DNA of 64,000 bases from Devosia sp. 66-14 (GTDB lineage Bacteria; Pseudomonadota; Alphaproteobacteria; Rhizobiales; Devosiaceae): the NCBI GenBank assembly GCA_001899085.1, contig MKVB01000002.1, positions 138,421-202,420 of the forward strand, written 5' to 3'. A program made the position numbers and the translations under genes. The notes beneath the pieces are model-generated. The model ran no database searches. It saw only the letters and a program-made list of their open reading frames with translations, and was not told where the DNA came from. Shown piece by piece: positions 8,525 through 15,449 of the stretch. How positions within the stretch are numbered: position 1 is the stretch's first letter; the number at the start of each line of letters is the position of its first letter.

Positions 8525-8542
8525 GTTAAGTTGGTACTTAAC
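8525..8542. promoter_or_regulatory. Candidate operator upstream of the DHFR-like gene
   Basis: GTTAAGT-TGGT-ACTTAAC is a perfect 7+7 dyad placed between the start codon and the probable promoter. The symmetry resembles sites used by HxlR/MarR/ArsR-type winged-helix regulators. No such regulator is adjacent. Confidence 0.4.
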
Positions 8543-8660
8543 TAATTGACGAGCGCCCCTCCGTCAATGACCGGGGCGCCCTATCCGATCAAATGCGCTT
8601 CAAAGCAAAGGGCGCCGGCCTTGCGACCGACGCCCTCGAAAAAACTGGATGGCGGAAACC

Positions 8661-9512
8661 TCAGGCGGCGTAGGCCTTGGTCTTCTGCTGCTGTTCGCCC
8701 AGGCCTTCGATGCCCAGCTTCATGGTCTGGCCCGGCTTCAGCCAGATCGGGTTGGGCTTCTGGCCCATGCCGACGCCCGGCGGGGTGCCGGTGGTGATCA
8801 CATCACCCGGCTGCAGGCTCATGAACTGGCTGAGGTAGGCCACGAGGTGGGCGACGCCGAAGATCATGGTCTTGGTCGAGCCGTCCTGGTAGCGGTGGCC
8901 ATCGACGTCGAGCCACATGCCCAGGTTCTGCACGTCCTGGATTTCGTCCTTGGTGACCAGCCAGGGGCCGATCGGGCCGAACGTGTCGGCCGACTTGCCC
9001 TTGGTCCACTGGCCGCCGCGCTCGGTCTGGAAGTGGCGCTCGCTGAGGTCGTTCACCACGCAATAGCCGGCGACGTAATCGAGGGCGTCCTTTTCCTCGA
9101 TATACTTGGCTTCCTTGCCGATGATCACGCCGAGTTCGACTTCCCAGTCGGGCTTGAGGGTGTTCTTGGGCAGGATCACGTCGTCGTTGGGGCCGATGAT
9201 GGCGCTGGTGGCCTTCATGAACAGGATCGGCTCGGCCGGAATGGCGGCGCCGGTCTCGGCGGCGTGGTCGGCATAGTTGAGGCCGATGCACATGAACTTG
9301 CCGACATTGCCGACGCAGGGGCCGATGCGCGAGCCCTTGTCGAGCACCGGCAGGCTGCCATGGTCGGCGGCCTTGATCTTGGCGAGGCCGGCGGCCCCGA
9401 TCGAGGCGCCGTTGATATCGGGCACCACGGACGAGAGGTCGCGATAGGTCCCGTCGGTGTGCAGGATGGCGGGCTTTTCGGCGCCCTTGGCGCCGACGCG
9501 CAGAAGTTTCAT
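8661..9512 (-). CDS. Fumarylacetoacetate hydrolase-family protein (acylpyruvate-type hydrolase, sugar-acid pathway)
   Basis: A 283-residue cytosolic FAH-superfamily enzyme. The metal-binding core is visible as WEVELGVIIG (about residue 135), with the two acidic ligands, plus a later acidic ligand in the QDGSTKTMIFGVAHLVAYLS region. The signature LQPGDVITTGTPPGVGMG (about residue 240) is typical of ureidoglycolate-lyase or 2,4-diketo-3-deoxy-L-fuconate-hydrolase annotations. Given FucU upstream and a UxaA-type dehydratase nearby, hydrolysis of a 2,4-diketo-3-deoxy sugar acid to pyruvate and a hydroxy acid is the best inference. A plain acylpyruvate hydrolase is the main alternative. It follows fucU with a 100-base gap and probably shares its transcript. 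Confidence 0.87.
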   Translation of the reverse strand: MKLLRVGAKGAEKPAILHTDGTYRDLSSVVPDINGASIGAAGLAKIKAADHGSLPVLDKGSRIGPCVGNVGKFMCIGLNYADHAAETGAAIPAEPILFMKATSAIIGPNDDVILPKNTLKPDWEVELGVIIGKEAKYIEEKDALDYVAGYCVVNDLSERHFQTERGGQWTKGKSADTFGPIGPWLVTKDEIQDVQNLGMWLDVDGHRYQDGSTKTMIFGVAHLVAYLSQFMSLQPGDVITTGTPPGVGMGQKPNPIWLKPGQTMKLGIEGLGEQQQKTKAYAA

Positions 9513-9612
9513 GTGATGCTCCTCAGATTTGGCCTAGGGGGATAGGGCCAGAGCCGCGCGGAGTCGAGGCCAACGATGGTCGAATCCGTTCGGTGGGTGC
9601 GGCCCGATCCGG

Positions 9613-10044
9613 CTATTCGGGGCGGACGATGCCCTTCTTGAGCAGGACGTTGCCATAGAGGCGCCGCTCGCCGGTCTGGACCACGGCATAGGCGCCGTGC
9701 ACGCGCTCGTAAAAGGCGAAGCGCTCGAGCAGGCTCAGCTTCATTCCCGGCTCGTGCTTCTTGATCAGCTTGGCGAAATCCTTGTGGGTCTCTTCGCGCT
9801 TCTTGGCGTCGCCGACCACTTCCATGCCGAAGGCCTGCTCGTCGACGAAGGTGTCGAGCGGCATCACCGTCAGGATGGCGTCGAGCACTTCGCTGGCGCT
9901 GATGCCGTCGAGGCGGACCAGCTGCGGGCCGGCGCTGTCGCCGGGGTAGTTGGCATCGACGATGGCGATCTCGTCGCCATGGCCCATGGCGCGCAGGATG
10001 TAGAGCAGGTCAGGGCCGAGAATCGGCGGAATGCCCTTGAGCAT
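9613..10044 (-). CDS. fucU: RbsD/FucU-family sugar mutarotase, L-fucose mutarotase-like
   Basis: The 143-residue protein begins MLKGIPPILGPDLLYILRAM and continues MGHGDEIAIVDANYPGDS, the FucU/RbsD signature. The histidine of GHGD is the catalytic base that interconverts sugar anomers. The C-terminal SLLERFAFYERVHGAYAVVQ and RLYGNVLLKKG segments match the FucU subgroup (RYRFYERAK-type motif) better than RbsD. Its role would be to supply the correct anomer to a sugar dehydrogenase or kinase. It lies between gntR2 (30 bases upstream) and the FAH-family gene, consistent with a three-gene operon from the divergent promoter at 10.83-10.99 kb. L-fucose as substrate is inferred from family only. Confidence 0.87.
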   Translation of the reverse strand: MLKGIPPILGPDLLYILRAMGHGDEIAIVDANYPGDSAGPQLVRLDGISASEVLDAILTVMPLDTFVDEQAFGMEVVGDAKKREETHKDFAKLIKKHEPGMKLSLLERFAFYERVHGAYAVVQTGERRLYGNVLLKKGIVRPE

Positions 10045-10073
10045 GAGGTTCTCCCTTGAGGTCTGGTTGCCGT

Positions 10074-10829
10074 TCAGCCGAACGGAAAGGCGGAATAGGC
10101 CGGATCTTCGCGCAGCAACTGGCCATCGGCGAAAAGCTCGGCGTGGTCGACGGCGAAGGCAATCAGTTCGGCCATCACGGAGTCGATATGAGCGCGCATG
10201 GCGGCCGAGGCGATGGCGGCGTCGCCGACGGTGATGCCGTCGAGGATCTTCTGGTGTTCGGCGAGGGTGACGCTCAACCGGCGCGGCGTGAGGATCAGCC
10301 GACGGGCCCGGTCGAGATTGGCGCGGGTATTCTCGATGACGCCCTTCACCTTGGTGAAGCGCATGTCGCCGAAGATGATGTCGTGAAATTCGAGATCGCG
10401 CTCGTGGAAGCCGTTCTGATCGTCGATCTCCACGGCGGCGCGCTGGTAGCTCATGTTGCGCTGCAATGTGTCGATCAGTTCGGGGCTGTGGTTGCCGGTG
10501 ACGACGCGCACCGCCTCGGCTTCGAGCGCCTTGCGGATCAGCATGTACTCGAGCACGTCGGCGATGCGGACCAGCGACACGGTGGAGCCGCGCTGCGGCA
10601 GGATATCGACGAGGCCTTCGGCCTGCAGCCGGGCCAGCGCTTCGGAGACCGGGAAGCGGGAGACGCCGAGGCGCTCGCAGATGGCCCCCTTGTCGATCAC
10701 TTCGCCGGGCTTCAGATCGAGCGCGACGATGGCCTGGCGCAGGGTATCGGTGACGAACACCGTGACGTTGCCGCGGGTCGGGGTCGCCGGAGCGCTGAGA
10801 AATTGGTAGGGACTTGCCTCGGTCTTCAT
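10074..10829 (-). CDS. GntR/FadR-family regulator (FCD domain), catabolic-locus regulator
   Basis: This 251-residue regulator has a winged-helix domain (about residues 25-90, with GAICERLGVSRFPVSEALAR) and an FCD domain with the metal-ligand pattern FHDIIF...AEHQKIL...MRAHIDSV. It is divergent from the UxaA-type dehydratase and co-directional with fucU and the FAH gene. A palindrome identical in core to that near gntR1 abuts its start codon, leaving no room for a ribosome-binding site. The message may therefore be leaderless, or translation may start at a later codon such as GTG shortly before FVTDTLRQA. It most likely represses both divergent units and is relieved by a sugar-acid intermediate. 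Confidence 0.9.
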   Translation of the reverse strand: MKTEASPYQFLSAPATPTRGNVTVFVTDTLRQAIVALDLKPGEVIDKGAICERLGVSRFPVSEALARLQAEGLVDILPQRGSTVSLVRIADVLEYMLIRKALEAEAVRVVTGNHSPELIDTLQRNMSYQRAAVEIDDQNGFHERDLEFHDIIFGDMRFTKVKGVIENTRANLDRARRLILTPRRLSVTLAEHQKILDGITVGDAAIASAAMRAHIDSVMAELIAFAVDHAELFADGQLLREDPAYSAFPFG

Positions 10830-10843
10830 GCTAACATGTTAGT
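10830..10843. promoter_or_regulatory. Candidate shared operator, copy 2 (GCTAACATGTTAGT)
   Basis: The palindrome CTAACATGTTAG abuts the gntR2 start codon in the divergent gntR2/uxaA promoter. It repeats the site at 7823-7836 over 13 of 14 bases. The position fits autorepression plus control of uxaA. Confidence 0.6.
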
Positions 10844-10994
10844 TGGACTGCCGGAGCTTTTCAATCGCACCCGCTTGTCGCCCGACTGGTTTTCCGCCGC
10901 AAGCGGGCCACCTTGGGCGTACATAGATTTCGGGTGGTTTTGGGGGTCTTCGGCAGTGTTGCCCCGAAATCCTGGATCAAAAGAGCCGCCCCCG

Positions 10995-12548
10995 ATGTCC
11001 GATGTCATGTCCCGCCCCGCCGCCGCCAAGACGCTGCTGCTCAATGCCCAAGACAATGTCGCGGTGGCGCTGAGCAATCTCGATGTCGGCACCGACACGC
11101 CGCAGGGCGTCCGCACCACCAAGCGCGTGCCCAAGGGGCACAAGTTCACCGTGCGGCAGGTTGCGGCGGGCGAGCCGATCGTCAAGTTCGGGCAGATCAT
11201 CGGCTTCGCCAAGGACGCCATCCCGCCGGGAGAATGGGTGCATGAGCACAATGTGACGATCGGCGAGGAGCATGGTGCGTTCAAGCGCGACTATGCGTTC
11301 GGCGAGGGCATCGTGCCGGTGGAGTTCGTGCCCGAGGCGCAGCGGGCGACGTTCCAGGGCTTCCGCCGCTCCAACGGCCAGGTCGGGACGCGCAACTATA
11401 TCGGTATCCTCACCTCGGTGAACTGCTCGACCACCGTCGCCGGGTTCATCGCCAGGGAAGTCGAGCGTTCGGGCATTCTCGAGCAATATCCCAATGTCGA
11501 CGGCATCGTGGCGCTGAAGCAGGCCAATGGCTGCGTCATCGACTATCGCGGGGTGATCTTCGACATCCTCAAGAAAACCACCTGGGGCTATGCCACCAAC
11601 CCGAACATGGGCGGGGTGATCATGGTGGGGCTCGGCTGCGAAGGTTTCCAGATCCCGCGGCTCAAGGAGGCCTACGGGGTCACCGAGAACGAGACCTTCC
11701 GCACCATGACCATCCAGGAGGTGGGTGGCACGCGCAAAACCGTCGAGGCCGGCGTCGAGGCCGTCAAGGCCATGCTGCCGATCGTCAACAAGGCGAAGCG
11801 CGAGACGGTGCCGGCATCGGAACTGATGCTGGCGCTGCAGTGCGGCGGCTCGGACGGCTATTCGGGCATCACTGCCAACCCGGCGCTGGGCGTCGCCGCC
11901 GACATCCTGGTGCGGCATGGCGGGACGGCGATCCTCTCCGAGACGCCGGAGATCTATGGCGCCGAGCACCTGCTCACCCGCCGGGCCAAGAACCGCGAGG
12001 TCGGCGAGAAGCTGGTCGACATCATCCATTGGTGGGAAGATTACGCCGAGCGCAACAATATGGAGATGAACAACAACCCGTCGCCGGGCAACAAACTCGG
12101 CGGACTTACCACTATTCTGGAGAAATCTCTGGGAGCTTCTGCAAAAGGCGGGACAACGCCGCTCAATGCAGTGTATCACTATGCCGATCCGGTGACCGAA
12201 AAGGGGTTCGTGTTCATGGATACGCCCGGATATGATCCGGTTTCGGCGACCGGTCAGGTCGCGGGTGGTGCAAATATACTATGCTTCACCACCGGCCGCG
12301 GCTCGGCCTATGGCTGCAAGCCGACGCCATCGATCAAGATTGCCACCAACTCGGACATCTATCACAAGATGATCGACGACATGGACATCAATGGCGGCGA
12401 AGTGGTCGAGGGCGGTTCGCTCGAAGAAAAGGGGCAGGAGATCTTCGACAAGATCCTCGCCGTCGCTTCGGGCGAAAAGAGCAAGTCGGAACTCCTGGGC
12501 TACGGCGACAACGAGTTCGTGCCCTGGCAGATCGGCGCAACCTTCTGA
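10995..12548 (+). CDS. uxaA: UxaA-family dehydratase (altronate/sugar-acid dehydratase, full-length two-domain form)
   Basis: The 517-residue protein has an N-terminal SAF domain (about residues 10-95). The large D-galactarate/altronate dehydratase domain follows, with GTRNYIGILTSVNCSTTVA, the motif CGGSDGYSGITANPALG (about residue 280) and GYDPVSATGQVAGGANI...GRGSAYGCKPTPSIKIATNS near the C-terminus. These cysteine and glycine motifs serve the Fe2+ site in the family. The enzyme removes water from an aldonate to give a 2-keto-3-deoxy acid. The reading frame stays open far upstream, but ATG 10995 is where SAF homology starts. In Campylobacter jejuni a UxaA-type protein and FucU occur together in the L-fucose locus, so fuconate as well as altronate is possible. 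Confidence 0.9.
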   Translation: MSDVMSRPAAAKTLLLNAQDNVAVALSNLDVGTDTPQGVRTTKRVPKGHKFTVRQVAAGEPIVKFGQIIGFAKDAIPPGEWVHEHNVTIGEEHGAFKRDYAFGEGIVPVEFVPEAQRATFQGFRRSNGQVGTRNYIGILTSVNCSTTVAGFIAREVERSGILEQYPNVDGIVALKQANGCVIDYRGVIFDILKKTTWGYATNPNMGGVIMVGLGCEGFQIPRLKEAYGVTENETFRTMTIQEVGGTRKTVEAGVEAVKAMLPIVNKAKRETVPASELMLALQCGGSDGYSGITANPALGVAADILVRHGGTAILSETPEIYGAEHLLTRRAKNREVGEKLVDIIHWWEDYAERNNMEMNNNPSPGNKLGGLTTILEKSLGASAKGGTTPLNAVYHYADPVTEKGFVFMDTPGYDPVSATGQVAGGANILCFTTGRGSAYGCKPTPSIKIATNSDIYHKMIDDMDINGGEVVEGGSLEEKGQEIFDKILAVASGEKSKSELLGYGDNEFVPWQIGATF

Positions 12549-12826
12549 TGCGGCGCGCCGTCCACGTGGTGATCACTGGACGGGTGCAGGGAGTGGGCTT
12601 TCGCGCTTTCGTCGAGCGCGAGGCCGAGGCGCTGAGGCTCGATGGCTGGGTGCGCAACCGCCGTGACGGCACGGTCGAGGCGGTGTTTGCCGGCGACGAG
12701 AGCGAGATCCAGCATATCCTGATGGAACTCAATGCCGGCCCGCCCGCCGCGGCGGTGACCGATGTGCGGACCGGGCCGTATGAAGGCCCGATCCCCACCG
12801 GGTTCAGCTCGCTGCCGACGGCGTGA
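12548..12826 (+). CDS. acyP: Acylphosphatase
   Basis: A 92-residue acylphosphatase, a small cytosolic hydrolase of carboxyl-phosphate bonds such as acetyl phosphate. The substrate loop GRVQGVGFRAFV (about residues 11-22) carries the catalytic arginine. WVRNRRDGTVEAVFAGD (about residues 34-50) carries the catalytic asparagine. The ATG shares its A with the TGA stop of uxaA (TGATG), so translation is coupled. Length is normal. Its presence in this operon may only reflect compact packing, since no acyl-phosphate step is evident in the neighbouring pathway. Confidence 0.92.
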   Translation: MRRAVHVVITGRVQGVGFRAFVEREAEALRLDGWVRNRRDGTVEAVFAGDESEIQHILMELNAGPPAAAVTDVRTGPYEGPIPTGFSSLPTA

Positions 12827-13203
12827 GCGGGATGCAGGATACTCGCGGCTTTATGGCGTTCGAGCAGTGGCTCGAGGGCGAGATTGCCTCGCAGACGAAC
12901 CATGATCGCGAACGCGTGAATCCCGCTACGTCGATCAATGATGATCTCGGAGTGGATGGCGACGACGCGTACGAGCTTCTCGTGCATCTGGAGCGCGAGA
13001 CGGGGGCGGACTTCACCGACTTTGCCATCGGCGATTACTTCGGCGCGGAAGCGCAGGGGTATGAGGTGATCCAGGCCATTCGCCGTTTCTTCAAGGGCGA
13101 AAAGAAGATCTGGTATCGACTAAGCGTTCGAGAGCTGGCGACCTTCATGTGGGAGCATGGGGGACGGGTCCCCGGACAGGCAGCTGCCGCGGGCAATATT
13201 TGA
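12823..13203 (+). CDS. DUF1493-like (acyl-carrier-protein-like) protein
   Basis: The roughly 126-residue protein resembles DUF1493 proteins, small helical proteins with an acyl-carrier-like fold. The segment INDDLGVDGDDAYELLVHLE (about residues 38-57) matches the helix-II region. The serine that would carry phosphopantetheine in true carriers is absent (GVDGDDA), so prosthetic-group loading is unlikely. The GTG start overlaps the acylphosphatase stop. ATG 12832 or 12853 are alternatives, and no strong ribosome site decides between them. The C-terminal tail (about 30 residues, SVRELATFMWEHGGRVPGQA) looks extra to the family core. Function unknown. Confidence 0.65.
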   Translation: MSGMQDTRGFMAFEQWLEGEIASQTNHDRERVNPATSINDDLGVDGDDAYELLVHLERETGADFTDFAIGDYFGAEAQGYEVIQAIRRFFKGEKKIWYRLSVRELATFMWEHGGRVPGQAAAAGNI

Positions 13204-13321
13204 CTTTGGCTGCGGCATCACCATATTGCCGACATGTCTTGCTTCGCGACCATCACCGTTATGGCACCGCGCCGGGAAACCCCGGTCGCAGGCATATAGC
13301 CCCATGATCCGCGCCTAGGCG

Positions 13322-13361
13322 CCGCCGGGTCTGGGGCATTCCCGGACCCACGCGGATTTTT
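13322..13361 (+). terminator. Rho-independent-type terminator downstream of the uxaA operon
   Basis: CCGC plus GGGTCTGGG pair with CCCGGACCC and GCGG around a 5-base loop (one G-T pair), then TTTTT at 13357-13361. It lies 119 bases after the DUF1493-like stop and about 100 bases before the rnk start. It could end the operon or attenuate read-through into rnk. Confidence 0.6.
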
Positions 13362-13459
13362 CTGCTCGGGCTCCAGCAAGGCGCCACATCCCAAACACCA
13401 GCGTGAACCCGTCGCGGCGAAGCTCCGCAGACGTTCGCGCATCGAAAGGAATTTACCAG

Positions 13460-13864
13460 ATGCAATCCATGCGTCGCTATGACCTCAACCCGCGTATCGT
13501 CCTCGGCGAGGACGACCATCGCAAACTCATCGCCCTGGCGCTGGCCGGCAGCGGACACAGTTCCGAGGCGGCCGACGACCTGCTCAATGAAATCGAACGC
13601 GCCCGCGTCGTGCCGACGCCCAAGCTCGGCTCGAGCATCGTGCGGATGGGCTCGACCGTGACCTACCGGCCCGACCAGGGCGCCGAACGTACTGTACAGC
13701 TGGTCTACCCGGTCGATGCCGACATCGCGCAGGGCAGGATCTCGGTGCTGACGCCGGTCGGCACGGCGCTGATCGGACTCAATGTCGGCCAGTCGATCAC
13801 CTGGGAGGCGCGCGACGGCAGCAAGCACGTGCTGACTGTGATGGCGGTCGAGCCGCAGGCGTGA
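13460..13864 (+). CDS. Rnk/GreA-GreB C-terminal domain protein (nucleoside diphosphate kinase regulator-like)
   Basis: The 134-residue protein has a short N-terminal helical part (RIVLGEDDHRKLIALALAG) and a GreA/GreB C-terminal FKBP-like domain from about residue 50. That domain includes VRMGSTVTYRPDQGAERTVQLVYPVDADI and ends with VLTPVGTALIGLNVGQSITWEA. This architecture is that of Rnk-like proteins, which bind RNA polymerase near the secondary channel without the long Gre coiled coil. ATG 13460 is preceded by AAAGGA, and the upstream in-frame ATG lacks family homology. It is a single-gene unit following a terminator. An exact regulatory role is not evident. Confidence 0.85.
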   Translation: MQSMRRYDLNPRIVLGEDDHRKLIALALAGSGHSSEAADDLLNEIERARVVPTPKLGSSIVRMGSTVTYRPDQGAERTVQLVYPVDADIAQGRISVLTPVGTALIGLNVGQSITWEARDGSKHVLTVMAVEPQA

Positions 13865-13877
13865 TTCGCGCCTGTCG

Positions 13878-13904
13878 GGCTGCCCGCACGGTTGGCGGGC
13901 GGCC
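13878..13904. terminator. Possible weak terminator after the Rnk-like gene
   Basis: Ten-base arms with one mismatch (GGCTGCCCGC and GCGGGCGGCC, loop of 7) lie 14 bases after the stop codon. No T-run follows, so the call is tentative. Confidence 0.3.
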
Positions 13905-14032
13905 GGATCAATCAGTAAGACCAGACGGTTGGACTGTCACAATTGTGCGGCCCAACCGTCATCGACCGGGCATTGCTCGCGGTTAATGAAGTGTTGCGGC
14001 CGAACTGGCCGCGCCGCACTTCGGAGGCTCGA

Positions 14033-14254
14033 ATGGCCCAGCAACGTGCCCACCATCCCCCCGACATCACCGGCATGCGCTCGACCACCGGGCAGGCGCT
14101 GGCGATCCGCTATGACCTCAGCTCCAACACCATCGCGTTCGTCGAGGACGACTGGTTCGCCGACGTGGTGCGCAGCAGCAGCGTGCCGCCGCGCGCCGAG
14201 GTGCGGCAGCGGCTCGGCAACAACGTCACGCGGCTGAAGCCGCGGCGGCGTTAG
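14033..14254 (+). CDS. Small conserved-looking hypothetical protein (73 aa)
   Basis: I do not recognise this basic 73-residue protein. ATG 14033 has a strong ribosome-binding site, GGAGG, five bases upstream, which favours this start over an earlier in-frame ATG at 13943. The middle reads TTGQALAIRYDLSSNTIAFV and the C-terminus is arginine-rich (RLKPRRR). There is no signal peptide, membrane helix or cysteine. It is followed by a palindromic repeat and then, convergently, by the SMP-30 gene. Codon use resembles neighbouring genes, so it is probably real. Confidence 0.5.
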   Translation: MAQQRAHHPPDITGMRSTTGQALAIRYDLSSNTIAFVEDDWFADVVRSSSVPPRAEVRQRLGNNVTRLKPRRR

Positions 14255-14304
14255 CATCACCTGCAGCGGTCGGTGATCGACCACTGAAAACTCAGCAAAC
14301 CCGA

Positions 14305-14384
14305 TGTCATCCCTGCGAAAGCAGGGACCCAGTTCTCGTTCGGCGCTGGCTGTGAATTGGGTCCCTGCTTTCGCAGGGATGACA
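14305..14384. repeat. Palindromic intergenic repeat, family A copy 1
   Basis: Two perfect 27-base inverted arms (14305-14331 and 14358-14384) enclose 26 bases. The arm carries the pattern TCATCCC ... GGGACCCA, with a second small palindrome inside (CCCTGC-GAAA-GCAGGG). The same pattern recurs at 49906-50061 and 62066-62172. It lies between convergent gene ends and could also act as a bidirectional terminator. Confidence 0.85.
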
Positions 14385-14426
14385 GCCAGTGGGAGTAGAG
14401 ACTCCGGGGGGCGGGCGAACGTCCAG

Positions 14427-15335
14427 CTAGGGCCGCGTCGCCCCGTTCACCGCCAGGTAGATGCTGTGCAGGCTCTGGGTGGCGCAGATGAACAGGCGGT
14501 TGCGGCGGGGGCCGCCGAATTCGACATTGGCCACCACGTCGGGCGTCAGCAGCTTGCCGAGCAGGACGCCTGAAGAGTTGAAGCAATGGACGCCATCGCC
14601 GGCCGAGGTCCAGACATTGCCGCGATCGTCGAGGCGGAAGCCGTCAGGCAGGCCCGTGTCGGTGACGCAGAAGACGCGGGAGTTGCTGACGCTGTTGCCA
14701 TCATTGACGTCGAACACCCGGATGTGGCGCGGCAGGTCGGCGCCGTGGCTATAGGCGCTGTCGGCGACATAGAGGCGCTTCTCGTCGGGCGAGAAGGCGA
14801 TGCCGTTGGGTCGGACGAAATCGTCGATCGCCACCTTGAGCTCGCCGGTTGCCGGATCGAGGCAGAAGACGTAGCAGCCCTCCTGCTCGAACTCGCCCTT
14901 AAAACCCTCATAGTCCGAGAGGATGCCGTAGCCGGGATCGGTGAACCAGATGGTGCCGTCGGACTTGACCACCACATCGTTGGGCGCGTTGAGCTTCCTG
15001 CCGCGGTAGCTGTCGGCGAGCACGGTGACCGAGCCATCGAGCTCGGTGCGCACCACGTTGCGGCCGCCATGCGAGCAGGAGACCAGCCGGCCCTCGCGAT
15101 CCCGGGTGTTGCCGTTGATATAGTTGGAGTTGTGCCGGTAGACCGAGGCGCCACCATCGGGGGTCCAGCGCATCATGCGGTTGTTCGGGATATCGGACCA
15201 GAGCAACTGGTTGGCGTCGCCGAACCAGACGGGCCCCTCGGCCCAGCGGCAATCGGAATAGAGCGTTTCGAGCTTGGCGCTGCCCTGGATCAGGTGCCCG
15301 AACTCCTTCTCGTGATGCTGATAAATGCCGGCCAT
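14427..15335 (-). CDS. SMP-30/gluconolactonase/LRE-family lactonase
   Basis: A 302-residue six-bladed beta-propeller hydrolase that opens sugar lactones to sugar acids in a divalent-metal site. The metal glutamate is in CRWAEGPVWFGDANQLLW (about residue 30). The later ligands fall in NAPNDVVVKSDGTIWFTDPGYG (about residue 110), RPNGIAFSPDEKRLYVADSA (about residue 165) and the later LPDGFRLDDRGNVWTSAGDG. The frame stays open far upstream, but ATG 15335 starts the family homology (MAGIYQHHEKEFGHLIQGSA). It is divergent from the aldehyde dehydrogenase. In sugar-acid oxidation it would act after a sugar 1-dehydrogenase, which I do not find nearby. Confidence 0.9.
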   Translation of the reverse strand: MAGIYQHHEKEFGHLIQGSAKLETLYSDCRWAEGPVWFGDANQLLWSDIPNNRMMRWTPDGGASVYRHNSNYINGNTRDREGRLVSCSHGGRNVVRTELDGSVTVLADSYRGRKLNAPNDVVVKSDGTIWFTDPGYGILSDYEGFKGEFEQEGCYVFCLDPATGELKVAIDDFVRPNGIAFSPDEKRLYVADSAYSHGADLPRHIRVFDVNDGNSVSNSRVFCVTDTGLPDGFRLDDRGNVWTSAGDGVHCFNSSGVLLGKLLTPDVVANVEFGGPRRNRLFICATQSLHSIYLAVNGATRP

Positions 15336-15449
15336 CTGGTCCCCCGTTTGTTGTTTGGCGGCATCCAATCGGAAGTTTTGGAGCCCGGCAAGGCTACTTG
15401 CGTTCATTGCCAGTGAGGCGCAGTGCTTTCCGCCGCAAGGAGAATTCCG

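Noticed and set aside
10056-10994. N-terminal extension of the UxaA frame through the gntR2 gene
   Set aside because: The added 313 codons are antisense to gntR2 and contain no domain; SAF homology starts at ATG 10995.
12823-13203. The DUF1493-like protein as a genuine acyl carrier protein partnered with the synthetase-like enzyme
   Set aside because: The phosphopantetheine serine is missing and the two genes are about 9.5 kb apart, so a carrier-ligase pair is not supported.
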